From contig NZ_JARVRF010000022.1 of the NCBI RefSeq assembly GCF_030209835.1, forward strand, positions 23,519 through 87,518: a DNA stretch of 64,000 nt, written 5' to 3'. This DNA comes from Arthrobacter sp. efr-133-R2A-120 (GTDB lineage Bacteria; Actinomycetota; Actinomycetes; Actinomycetales; Micrococcaceae). A program made the position numbers and the translations under genes. Below, piece by piece: positions 56,484 through 64,000 of the stretch; the first letter of the stretch is position 1, and each line of letters begins with the position of its first letter. Below the pieces are notes generated by a model, which saw only the letters and a list, made by a program, of their open reading frames with translations, was not told where the DNA came from and did not search any database.

Positions 56484-57287
56484 ATGGCCACGATTGACTT
56501 TGACTCCGAAAAAGGCGGAAACGGGCAGCCCGGTGGTGTGCAGTCCGTTGACCGTGCCCTCCAGATCCTTGAAATCCTTTCCCGTGACGGACACGCCGGC
56601 GTGAGCGAAATCGCCGAGGAAATCGGCATCCACAAATCCTCGGTCTCTCGACTGCTGGGCTCGTTGGTGAGCAGGGAGATGGTCCATCAGAACAGCGACC
56701 GGGGAAAGTACCAGTTGGGCTTCGGCATCCTGCGGCTCGCCAGTTCGATTCCCGGCCGGCTCAGCCTGGTCCGCGAGGCCCGGCCCGTGTTGGAGAGTCT
56801 TGCGGACGAGTTCAAGGAGACCGTGAACCTCGCTGTCCTGAGATCGAACTATGCCGTTAACGTGGATCAGGCCATGGGACCGTCGTCGTTGGCCACTTAT
56901 GACTGGGTGGGCGGCTTGACGCCGCTCCACGCCACCTCAAGCGGGAAGGTTTTGTTGGCTGCACTGTCCGCCGACGAACGGGACCGCATCCTGACGGAAG
57001 CGGGGTTTTATGCCAGGACTCCCCGCACTATCACCAATCGGGAAGACCTCGAGAAGCAGCTGATCGATGTGGCCCACGATGGATATGCGGAGACACGCGA
57101 GGAACTGGAGATCGGCCTGAACGCGATTGCGGTTCCGATCTACAACCACTTGGGAACCGTCATCGGAGCCGTCAGCATCTCCGGACCCGCGTTCCGGTTT
57201 GACCCGCAGAAGATCCCCGGACTTATTGACGCCCTTCGTCAGGCCGGAATCCGGATCAGCGTGCAAATGGGCTACACGCACCGATGA
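56484..57287 (+). CDS. IclR-family transcriptional regulator
   Basis: A 267-residue regulator with an N-terminal winged helix (about 18-80; VQSVDRALQILEILSRDGHAGVSEIAEEIGIHKSSVSRLLGSL) and a C-terminal effector domain (about 95-260; NLAVLRSNYAVNVDQ, TPLHATSSGKVLLAAL, GYAETREELEIGLNAIAVPI). It precedes the betaine-type ABC transporter by 193 bases on the same strand with its own terminator in between, so it is probably the regulator of that transporter rather than part of its operon. Confidence 0.92.
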   Translation: MATIDFDSEKGGNGQPGGVQSVDRALQILEILSRDGHAGVSEIAEEIGIHKSSVSRLLGSLVSREMVHQNSDRGKYQLGFGILRLASSIPGRLSLVREARPVLESLADEFKETVNLAVLRSNYAVNVDQAMGPSSLATYDWVGGLTPLHATSSGKVLLAALSADERDRILTEAGFYARTPRTITNREDLEKQLIDVAHDGYAETREELEIGLNAIAVPIYNHLGTVIGAVSISGPAFRFDPQKIPGLIDALRQAGIRISVQMGYTHR

Positions 57288-57315
57288 CCCCGGGCACTGG
57301 GGCACGGGGTCATCG
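57282..57315 (+). terminator. Terminator overlapping the IclR stop codon
   Basis: CGATGACCCC (57282-57291) pairs with GGGGTCATCG (57306-57315), a perfect 10-bp stem that includes the TGA. Confidence 0.7.
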
Positions 57316-57390
57316 GTAAATAGCTGGCGGGGATATCTACCTCCAGGAATCCGACGAGACCCCCAGCCTCCCTCCCGGTATCACCGTGGA

Positions 57391-57419
57391 CTGTCACGCC
57401 TAGCAGCCACGCGTGACAG
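57391..57419. promoter_or_regulatory. Inverted repeat upstream of the betaine-type transporter
   Basis: CTGTCACGC (57391-57399) and GCGTGACAG (57411-57419) are a perfect 9-bp inverted repeat with an 11-base spacer, 61 bases before proV. A candidate IclR operator or leader hairpin. Confidence 0.5.
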
Positions 57420-57479
57420 CCAAGCACTGCAGATGCATCATCAATAGAGGGGTAGTGATAGCGGAAAGAGCAGAACAGC

Positions 57480-58577
57480 ATGAGCACGCACACCGCGACA
57501 GAAGAGACCCCCAGCTCCAACGCGACTGAGTCCGCGCTCAAGGTCGATGGACTATGGAAGATCTTCGGTCAGAAGTCCGATGGGATCATCGGCACCCCGG
57601 ACGAGCACCTCTCGCGCAAGGAGCTCCAAATCAAGACCGGCTGCGTCGCAGCCGTCAAAAACGTCTCGTTCGAGGTGGCCCCTGGGGAGGTCTTCGTGGT
57701 CATGGGACTCTCCGGCTCCGGCAAATCGACGCTCGTACGCCTGCTCACCCGACTGATCGAGCCGACGGCAGGAAGCGTCACGATCGGCGGCGAGGACGTT
57801 ATCCACGCGAGCAAGGCCCGCCTCCGGGCGATGCGCCGGACCCACATGGCGATGGTATTCCAGCAGTTCGGCCTGCTCCCGCACCGCAAGGTGATCGACA
57901 ACGTCGCCTACGGCCTCGAAGTCCGCGGGGAGGGCAAGTCCCAGCGCCGCGCCCGGGCCCAGGACATGGTCGACCTCGTCGGCCTGACCGGGTACGAGAA
58001 TTCGTTCCCCGACCAGCTCTCTGGCGGCATGCAGCAGCGCGTCGGCCTTGCCCGGGCACTCGCCGTGGACCCGCGGGTCCTGCTCTTCGACGAGCCGTTT
58101 TCCGCCCTTGACCCGCTCATCCGCCGCGACATGCAGAACGAGGTCCGCCGCCTGCACGAGGAGGTGGGGAAGACGATGGTCTTCATCACCCACGACCTCC
58201 AGGAGGCCCTCAAGCTCGGTGACCGCATCCTCATCATGCGCGACGGAGAGGTCGTCCAGATCGGAACCCCCGCCGACATCGTCGCCAACCCCGCTGACGA
58301 CTACGTGCGCGACTTCGTCTCGGATGTCCCCCGCTCACACGTGCTCACGCTGCGCTATGTGGTGCGGCCCCCGCGCGAGGGCGAGGCCCTCGACGGGCCT
58401 GTGATGCAGGCCGACCGCATCGTGCGCGAAGCCGCCCGGCAGGTCCTCCACTCGGAGCTGCCTGTAAGGGTTTTCGACGGCGAGGAGTTCCTCGGCATCG
58501 TCGACGACGAGGATATCCTCCGCGTCGTCGTCGCCGAAGAGCCGTCCCCGGCTTCCCACCAAGGCGGCGCCGGGTGA
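57480..58577 (+). CDS. proV: Glycine betaine/proline-type ABC transporter ATP-binding protein
   Basis: A 365-residue ATPase of the ProV/OpuAA group. The N-terminal [15 protein letters not shown] and the long segment before the Walker A are typical. Walker A is [10 protein letters not shown], the Q loop [13 protein letters not shown], signature [16 protein letters not shown], Walker [17 protein letters not shown]-terminal region (about 270-355) resembles degenerate CBS regulatory domains ([21 protein letters not shown]). It drives uptake of betaine or a related quaternary amine. The GTG of the permease overlaps its stop. Confidence 0.92.
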   Translation: MSTHTATEETPSSNATESALKVDGLWKIFGQKSDGIIGTPDEHLSRKELQIKTGCVAAVKNVSFEVAPGEVFVVMGLSGSGKSTLVRLLTRLIEPTAGSVTIGGEDVIHASKARLRAMRRTHMAMVFQQFGLLPHRKVIDNVAYGLEVRGEGKSQRRARAQDMVDLVGLTGYENSFPDQLSGGMQQRVGLARALAVDPRVLLFDEPFSALDPLIRRDMQNEVRRLHEEVGKTMVFITHDLQEALKLGDRILIMRDGEVVQIGTPADIVANPADDYVRDFVSDVPRSHVLTLRYVVRPPREGEALDGPVMQADRIVREAARQVLHSELPVRVFDGEEFLGIVDDEDILRVVVAEEPSPASHQGGAG

Positions 58578-60661
58578 GCGTCGCCACAGAGCGGGCCAAC
58601 CGTCGACGACGGTCTGGGGGCGCGCGTCCCGACTCACCCGGAGGACGAACCCCTGCCACCCCGTCCGGAGGCCCTGCTGTCCTGGGATTCTGCCGACGTC
58701 ATTGGCGCCCGGTCTCGCTCGTGGGGATTTGCGTCGTCTGGCTCGTGCTCTGGGCCACGCTCAAGGGCCTGGACACCCTCGAGTTGGGCGGCGCAGACAA
58801 GACGGATTTCCAACTCTGGCTGAACAGCGTCCGCGACGCCTTTGACAGCGCCCGCACCAACTCCTTCGTCTTCCAGCACATCGTCCAGCCGATCACGGAC
58901 GGAGTCAACGGGCTTGTCACCTCTCTCCAAGGCATCTTCAGCCAGGCCTCGGACGGACGCCCGGTGCCGGAGATCGGCTGGCTCGGCGTCGTCGCGCTCC
59001 TCGCCTGGCTGGCCCTGGCGTTCGCCGGCGTGCGCTCGATGCTCCTCGTCGGCGTTTGCGTGCTGCTCTTCGGGTTCTTCGGCTACTGGGCACAAAGCAT
59101 CGACACGCTCATCGTCACGTTCTTTGCAGTCGGCATCTGTACAGTCGCGGGCCTCCCGCTAGGCATTGTCATGGCCCGAAGCCGCCGAGTCTCGGCCGCG
59201 GTCTCACCTTTGCTTGACCTCATGCAGACCCTGCCGTCGTTCGCCTACCTGGCCCCGCTCGCATTGGTCTTCGGCATCGGCCCGGCCGCCGCGATTGTCA
59301 CGACCATCATCTACTCGCTCCCGCCGCTCGTGCGCATCACCGAGCACGGCATCCGAGGGGTCTCACCGGCCACCCTCGAGGCTGTCACGTCCATGGGCAG
59401 CACGCCCTGGCAGGCCCTCGTGAAGGTGCAACTTCCCATGGCCCGGCGCACTATCGTGGTCGGCATCAACCAGTGCACGATGGCGGCGCTCTCGATGGCC
59501 ACCATAGCCGCGCTCATCAACGGCCCGGGCCTGGGCACGCCGGTGCTCCAGGCGCTCCAGTCGCTCGACGTCGGCTCGGCGTTTGTCTCCGGCCTTGCCA
59601 TCGTGCTCATGGCGATCATGCTCGACCGCACCACGACGAGAGCCTCCGAACGCTCAGGCATCGAAGCCCGCATACTGCGCGGGTCCGGAATGGCTCAGGC
59701 CGGCACATTCGGGGGCCAGCAGATGCGTCGGACCGTTATCATCGCAGGCGCCGTCGTCGCCGCTGTCGCCATATATCTCTCGCACATCTATCTTGCGCTC
59801 TCGAAGTTCCCGGCTTGGCCCGACCTCGGCACCCCCCTAGCGAAGGCCGTCTCTACCGCCACTGACTGGACGGTCGGCACGTTCTCAGGCTTCACGGAAT
59901 GGCTCAAGAACACCGTCACCGCGCTTCTCGTCGACCCACTCCAGTCGGTGCTCGCACAGTCCCCGTGGTGGGCCATGGCGCTCGTGCTGCTCGGAATCGC
60001 GTTCGTGCTCGCCGGCCGGCGGGCCGCCACAGTCACGATCGTGTGCGAAGCCGTGATCCTCGGAAGCGGGTTGTGGAATGAGAGCATGAAGACGCTCGCG
60101 ACCACGCTCGTAGCCTCGTTCGTTGTGGTCCTCGTCGCCGTCTGCCTGGGCGTCTGGATGGGTCGGAGCAAGCCCGCCGACTCGGTCATCCGACCCGTGC
60201 TCGACGCCTTCCAGACCATCCCGTCCTTCGTGTACCTAGTGCCGGCCCTCGCCCTCTTCGGTCCCACACGATTCACGGCGATCGTCGCCGCGTTCGCTTA
60301 CGGCGTGCCCATCGCGACGAAGCTAGTTGCGGACGGGATCCGAGGTGTATCGCCAGTTGCCGTGGAGGCCGCGGAATCGCTCGGAACAACGTCGCGGCAG
60401 ATGATCGCGAAGGTCCAGCTCCCCATGGCCCGCGCGGCAGTAGTCCTCGCCGCCAACCAGGGCTTGCTCTACGTCCTGTCCATGGTCGTCGTCGGCGGAC
60501 TCGTCGGCGGCGGAGGACTCGGCTATCTCGTAGTCGCCGGTTTCTCCCAGAGCCAGCTCTTCGGAAAGGGTCTTGCCGCCGGCATCGCCATCACCGCGCT
60601 CGGAGTCATGCTCGACCGCATCACCCAACACGCCACTGCCCGCTTCGGCAGCACCCGATAG
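58574..60661 (+). CDS. proW: Fused double permease of a glycine betaine-type ABC transporter
   Basis: 695 residues, about twice the usual ProW/OpuAB length. Two complete permease halves are seen: the first (about 30-350) with [29 protein letters not shown] and [36 protein letters not shown]; the second (about 385-690) with [29 protein letters not shown] and [35 protein letters not shown]. The EAA-type coupling loops are both intact. The protein would supply both membrane domains in one chain to a ProV homodimer. GTG start overlapping the proV stop. Confidence 0.9.
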   Translation: MSVATERANRRRRSGGARPDSPGGRTPATPSGGPAVLGFCRRHWRPVSLVGICVVWLVLWATLKGLDTLELGGADKTDFQLWLNSVRDAFDSARTNSFVFQHIVQPITDGVNGLVTSLQGIFSQASDGRPVPEIGWLGVVALLAWLALAFAGVRSMLLVGVCVLLFGFFGYWAQSIDTLIVTFFAVGICTVAGLPLGIVMARSRRVSAAVSPLLDLMQTLPSFAYLAPLALVFGIGPAAAIVTTIIYSLPPLVRITEHGIRGVSPATLEAVTSMGSTPWQALVKVQLPMARRTIVVGINQCTMAALSMATIAALINGPGLGTPVLQALQSLDVGSAFVSGLAIVLMAIMLDRTTTRASERSGIEARILRGSGMAQAGTFGGQQMRRTVIIAGAVVAAVAIYLSHIYLALSKFPAWPDLGTPLAKAVSTATDWTVGTFSGFTEWLKNTVTALLVDPLQSVLAQSPWWAMALVLLGIAFVLAGRRAATVTIVCEAVILGSGLWNESMKTLATTLVASFVVVLVAVCLGVWMGRSKPADSVIRPVLDAFQTIPSFVYLVPALALFGPTRFTAIVAAFAYGVPIATKLVADGIRGVSPVAVEAAESLGTTSRQMIAKVQLPMARAAVVLAANQGLLYVLSMVVVGGLVGGGGLGYLVVAGFSQSQLFGKGLAAGIAITALGVMLDRITQHATARFGSTR

Positions 60662-60671
60662 AGGAAAAGCC

Positions 60672-61652
60672 GTGAAGAAATCACTGACGGACCATGGCCT
60701 AAAGATTAGGAAGAGAGCGTCTGCCGCAATTGTCCTCACCGCGGTCCTCGCGCTCACGGCATGCTCCGGCGATATCCCTAGCGCAACCCCGCCAAGCGGA
60801 AAGAGTGCATGCGGCGCGTTCAACGTCGCCGTAAACCCTTGGGTCGGCTACGAGGCGGACGCCTACGTCGTAGGGACCGTGGCCAAGGAAAAGCTAGGCT
60901 GCACCGTAAATTACAAGACCCTCAAGGAAGAGGTGTCATGGCAGGGCTTCGGCAGCGGCGAGGTAGACACCGTCCTTGAGAACTGGGGCCACCCCGAGCT
61001 CGCGGACAAGTACATCAAGCAGCAAAAGACTGCGGTCGACGCCGGGCCGACCGGCAACACCGGCGTGATCGGCTGGTACGTGCCGCCATGGATGGCCAAG
61101 CAGTACCCGGACATCACGGACTCCAAGAACCTCAGCAAGTACGCTGACTTGTTCAAGACCTCCGAGTCCGGAGGCCAAGGCCAACTCCTCGACGGCGACC
61201 CCTCCTTTGTCACCAACGACGCAGCCCTCGTGAAGAACCTTGGCTTCAACTTCAAGGTCGTGTACGCGGGCAGCGAACCAGCGCTCATCCAGGCCTTCCG
61301 GCAAGCCGAGCAGAACAAGACCCCGCTGATCGGCTACTTCTACGAGCCCCAGTGGTTCATGGCGGAGGTCCCGCTCGTCAAAGTCAACCTCCCTGCCCAC
61401 ACGCCCGGCTGCGACGCCGACGCGGCCAAGGTCGCCTGCGACTACCCCAAGTACGACCTCAACAAGATCGTATCGACCAAGTTCGCCAACTCCAGTAGCC
61501 CCGCGTATTCTCTCGTCAAGAAATTCACGTGGACGAACCAGGACCAGAACACGGTTGCCGGGTACATCGCCAAGGACAACATGAGCCCGGATGCCGCCGC
61601 CCAGAAGTGGATCGACGCGAACTCGGACAAGGTCGCCGCCTGGCTCAAGTAG
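60672..61652 (+). CDS. proX: Glycine betaine-type substrate-binding lipoprotein
   Basis: A 326-residue exported lipoprotein with a lipobox ending at Cys31 (LTAC). The mature protein shows NVAVNPWVGYEADAYVVGTVAKEKLGC, WQGFGSGEVDTVLENWGHPEL, GWYVPPWMAKQYPDI and FYEPQWFM. Trp and Tyr residues in these segments are the kind that form the aromatic box around quaternary amines in OpuAC/ProX proteins. GTG start 60672 with GAGG/GGAAAAG upstream, 10 bases after the permease stop. Ligand may be betaine, carnitine, choline or dimethylglycine. Confidence 0.9.
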   Translation: MKKSLTDHGLKIRKRASAAIVLTAVLALTACSGDIPSATPPSGKSACGAFNVAVNPWVGYEADAYVVGTVAKEKLGCTVNYKTLKEEVSWQGFGSGEVDTVLENWGHPELADKYIKQQKTAVDAGPTGNTGVIGWYVPPWMAKQYPDITDSKNLSKYADLFKTSESGGQGQLLDGDPSFVTNDAALVKNLGFNFKVVYAGSEPALIQAFRQAEQNKTPLIGYFYEPQWFMAEVPLVKVNLPAHTPGCDADAAKVACDYPKYDLNKIVSTKFANSSSPAYSLVKKFTWTNQDQNTVAGYIAKDNMSPDAAAQKWIDANSDKVAAWLK

Positions 61653-61983
61653 GTTCGTTGTTCCCAGGGACCATCGGCCGCCGCCGAAGGACTATACGCA
61701 ACAAGAATCACGATAAGCAACACATTTGCGCAACATCCTTGACAATCACTGTGATCTAACGCACTCTGTTGCTTATGGCGAATTCTGTTGTTCCATGCGG
61801 AACGATTAGGAATTGGCGCCTACCGGTATTTGCGAGTCCCTTCCCAAATGAAGGAGAGGTGCTTCATGCCCAAGGCCTGCGAGGGAAGCACTACGCCTAT
61901 CCACCGACGAACCGAACCTGTCACAAGGTGCCGGCCGACGGCCACATATGAGCCAATTGCAATATTGAGCAAAAGGAACCGTT
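61653..61983. other. Intergenic region before the last MHS transporter
   Basis: About 330 bases without a credible gene. TTGACA at 61739-61744 followed by the palindrome ATCACTGTGAT (61745-61755) suggests a promoter with operator, but no clear -10 is found at the right distance. The transporter ribosome-binding site (AAAAGGA) is at the right end. Confidence 0.45.
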
Positions 61984-63486
61984 ATGACCCAGAAACCGAA
62001 GCTCCTCAGACACAGGCGGCTAGAGGTGTCCGACGTCAACGTCGTCAACCAGCCGATGCTCAAGAAGGCACTCGGCGGTACGATCGTCGGCAACACCATG
62101 GAATGGTACGACGTGGGCGTTTTCGGCTACCTGATAACCACCATGGGCCCCGTCTTCCTCCCGGAAGCTGACAGGTCCGTCCAAACCTTATTCCTGCTCG
62201 GCACCTTCGCCGCAACATTCATCGCCCGCCCGCTGGGCGGTGTCATCTTCGGTTGGCTCGGCGACAAGATTGGCCGCCAGAAGGTGCTGGCGGCGACGCT
62301 CCTGCTGATGGCGGCAAGTACCTTCGCCGTCGGACTCCTTCCCGGATACGCTCAGATCGGCGTATGGGCCGCCGCCCTGTTGGTGATCCTGAAACTCGGC
62401 CAGGGCTTTTCCACCGGCGGCGAGTACGCAGGCGCCACTACCTTCGTCTGCGAATACGCCCCCGACAAGCGGCGCGGCTTCTTCGCGAGCTTCCTGGACA
62501 TGGGCTCGTATCTCGGCTTCGCGTTGGGAGCTGCGATCGTGTCCGTGCTGCAACTGTCTCTGGGCCAAGCGGCCATGGAGGAATGGGGCTGGAGGCTGCC
62601 CTTCCTGATCGCCGGGCCGCTCGGTGCGATCGCCGTCTACTTCCGGAACAAGATCGAGGAATCCCCCCAGTTCCAGGCAACCCTCGACGCCCAGCAAGCA
62701 CTTTCTGCAGATGCTGCCGCAGCCGACAAAGCCGTGGCCAAGGGACCCCTGCCCATCATCAAGGCTTACTGGCGCCAAATTATCCTCGCCATGATCCTTG
62801 CCGCCGCTGCCAACACCGTAGGTTATGTCTTGACGTCCTACATGCCGACGTACCTGACCGAATCCAAAGGCTACGACCCCATCCACGGCACGCTGCTAAC
62901 CATTCCCGTGATGGTGATAATGGCAGCCTGCATTCCGCTGACCGGGAAACTGTCCGACCGCATCGGCCGCCGCCCCGTCCTCTGGATCGGTGCCGGAAGC
63001 ACCATCGTGTTCGCTATCCCGGCATTCCTGCTGATCGGCGTCGGCAATGTCTGGTCCACGCTCGCTGGCCTTGCCCTTGTCGCCTTCCCCGTGACGTTCT
63101 ATGTCGCAAACCTCGCCTCGGCGCTTCCCGCGCAGTTCCCGACGTCGGGCCGCTATAGCAGCATGGGCATTGCCTACAACTTCTCCATGGCGCTTTTCGG
63201 CGGCACAACGCCATTCATCGTCCAAGGCCTGATCGAGGCTACGCACAATGACATGGCCCCGGCCTACTACCTCATGGGCACTTCCATCATCGGTGCGATC
63301 GGCATCTACTTCCTGCGCGAATCCGCCCGGCGGCCGCTGCCCGGCTCCATGCCGAGCGTTGATACTGAGGCCGAGGCCCGCGAGCTGGTCGCTACCCAGG
63401 ACAACAACCCGCTGATCGACCTGGACGGAATGCCGTTCCTGGAGGATCTGGCATTCGAAAATACGGCCAGACCTTCACTGCGATGA
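61984..63486 (+). CDS. MHS-family MFS transporter (ProP-like)
   Basis: A 500-residue proton symporter with 12 membrane segments and the family marks GNTMEWYDVGVFGYLITTMGPVF (helix 1), FGWLGDKIGRQKVLAATLL and LKLGQGFSTGGEYAGATTFVCEYAPDKRRGF (helix 4). It resembles ProP-type proline/betaine importers more than the other two MHS proteins in the window. ATG 61984 has AAAGGA 7-8 bases upstream. It may be a secondary uptake route for the same N-methylated compounds. Confidence 0.9.
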   Translation: MTQKPKLLRHRRLEVSDVNVVNQPMLKKALGGTIVGNTMEWYDVGVFGYLITTMGPVFLPEADRSVQTLFLLGTFAATFIARPLGGVIFGWLGDKIGRQKVLAATLLLMAASTFAVGLLPGYAQIGVWAAALLVILKLGQGFSTGGEYAGATTFVCEYAPDKRRGFFASFLDMGSYLGFALGAAIVSVLQLSLGQAAMEEWGWRLPFLIAGPLGAIAVYFRNKIEESPQFQATLDAQQALSADAAAADKAVAKGPLPIIKAYWRQIILAMILAAAANTVGYVLTSYMPTYLTESKGYDPIHGTLLTIPVMVIMAACIPLTGKLSDRIGRRPVLWIGAGSTIVFAIPAFLLIGVGNVWSTLAGLALVAFPVTFYVANLASALPAQFPTSGRYSSMGIAYNFSMALFGGTTPFIVQGLIEATHNDMAPAYYLMGTSIIGAIGIYFLRESARRPLPGSMPSVDTEAEARELVATQDNNPLIDLDGMPFLEDLAFENTARPSLR

Positions 63487-63626
63487 TTCTCGAGGACTGA
63501 ACTAATGCCCCGGAACTCGGCCGACGGCGTGAGTTCTCCGACCGGCTGACCTGGCCGGACCGCACGCACGGTTCGGCCTGGTCAGCTCCGTGCCCCTGCC
63601 TGCAGCCCCCAAAAGAAAGAAACCAA

Positions 63627-63875
63627 ATGAATGATTCTCAGTCGCAGGAAAACGTACTTCGCATCTCAGGTGCTGGCAGCGATCCGATAGTCCTCAACTT
63701 CGAAGCTTCCGAATCCGTCACGGTCCGGCTGCAAATCGACGCCAAGTGCAACTGCCAAGACGAAAGTGGCGCGGCCAGCCGGCCGGGTTCGTATGCCTAT
63801 AGCGATCCGGCGGGCCGAACGAAGCCAAGCAACGTTATCGATGCTCCGTCATGGCCTGGAAACATGGGTGTTTAG
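63627..63875 (+). CDS. Small uncharacterised protein upstream of moaA
   Basis: An 82-residue hydrophilic protein, not recognised. The first half could form beta strands (VLRISGAGSDPIVLNFEASESVTVRLQIDAKCNC), with a C-N-C pair; the second half is Gly/Pro/Ser-rich and probably disordered. ATG 63627 has a weak AAGAAAG upstream. The stop is 6 bases before the moaA start, so co-translation with moaA is likely and a role linked to molybdenum-cofactor enzymes is possible. It could equally be non-functional. Confidence 0.5.
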   Translation: MNDSQSQENVLRISGAGSDPIVLNFEASESVTVRLQIDAKCNCQDESGAASRPGSYAYSDPAGRTKPSNVIDAPSWPGNMGV

Positions 63876-63881
63876 CTGAAC

Positions 63882-64000
63882 ATGCCCCAGCCTCGGAGCG
63901 GAAGCGATCACGCGGGGTCGCCGATGCTGAGACGGCCATCCGGAGCTCCGGCGGGCCTGTTCGACCGTTATGGACGCCGGGCCACCGACATGCGCTTGTC
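63882..64000 (+). CDS. moaA: Cyclic pyranopterin synthase MoaA (5' end only)
   Basis: The final 119 bases read MPQPRSGSDHAGSPMLRRPS and then GLFDRYGRRATDMRLS, cut by the window edge. D-R-(F/Y)-G-R-x-A-T-D-x-R-(L/V)-S is the highly conserved opening of MoaA immediately before the radical-SAM CxxxCxxC motif. MoaA makes the first molybdopterin precursor from GTP. With moeA and the FdhF-like gene nearby, this marks a local set of cofactor genes. The product call depends on about 14 conserved residues. Confidence 0.75.
   Translation, partial: MPQPRSGSDHAGSPMLRRPSGAPAGLFDRYGRRATDMRL

Overview
The window is high-GC DNA with tightly packed, overlapping genes, many GTG/TTG starts and no tRNA, rRNA, CRISPR array or insertion sequence that I can see. 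Gene content points to an Arthrobacter-type soil actinobacterium. The strongest single clue is an 830-residue protein that, from memory, looks nearly identical to the dimethylglycine oxidase of Arthrobacter globiformis. The theme throughout is catabolism of amines, amides and N-methylated compounds, with a local regulator beside almost every operon.

Layout. (1) 1-7.6 kb: an amine-oxidation locus with two paralogous TetR repressors, a cupin protein, a flavin amine oxidase, an APC permease, a MoaF-like protein, an aldehyde dehydrogenase and an SDR. (2) 7.6-13.5 kb: accessory genes: VanZ-like protein, a GH15 remnant, a secreted GH25-like protein, a tautomerase/flavodoxin-type reductase pair, a GlxA-type regulator, a sparse 0.75-kb gap and a toxin-antitoxin pair. 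(3) 13.6-24.9 kb: a five-gene minus-strand operon (MHS transporter, TPP enzyme, aldehyde dehydrogenase, amidohydrolase, M20 hydrolase) divergent from a PucR regulator followed by MHS transporter, RidA and RraA-like genes. (4) 25-31.8 kb: a second PucR, divergent from an amino-acid permease, a second M20 hydrolase, a nitrilase-family amidase and an amino-acid 2-monooxygenase that resemble DavA/DavB of lysine degradation. (5) 31.9-38.8 kb: a GntR regulator divergent from a ribose-type ABC transporter (its binding-protein gene is frameshifted), an amidase and a lone PxpA. (6) 38.9-43.4 kb: a D-2-hydroxyacid dehydrogenase/aminotransferase pair and a glycogen-debranching-type enzyme. (7) 43.7-56.4 kb: a one-carbon region with purU, dmg, fchA, folD, an FdhF/YdeP formate-dehydrogenase-like protein, folE, formaldehyde dehydrogenase fdhA, moeA and two paralogous FCD-type GntR repressors. 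(8) 56.5-64 kb: an IclR regulator, a glycine-betaine-type ABC transporter, an MHS transporter, a small unknown protein and the 5' end of moaA.

How it fits together. Betaine or related compounds could enter through the ProVWX-type transporter. Dimethylglycine oxidase removes a methyl group as 5,10-methylene-THF. FolD, FchA and PurU would convert this through methenyl- and 10-formyl-THF to formate plus THF. FdhF-like protein would oxidise formate and FdhA free formaldehyde. FolE, MoeA and MoaA would supply folate and molybdenum cofactor. The palindrome TGATATATCA, or a near match, lies before purU, fdhF, fdhA and the aminotransferase pair, suggesting one regulon read by the two GntR paralogues. 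The FolD here has isoleucine where the cyclohydrolase lysine should be, which would make the neighbouring FchA necessary rather than redundant. Functional assignments rest on motifs and recall of families; no search was run.
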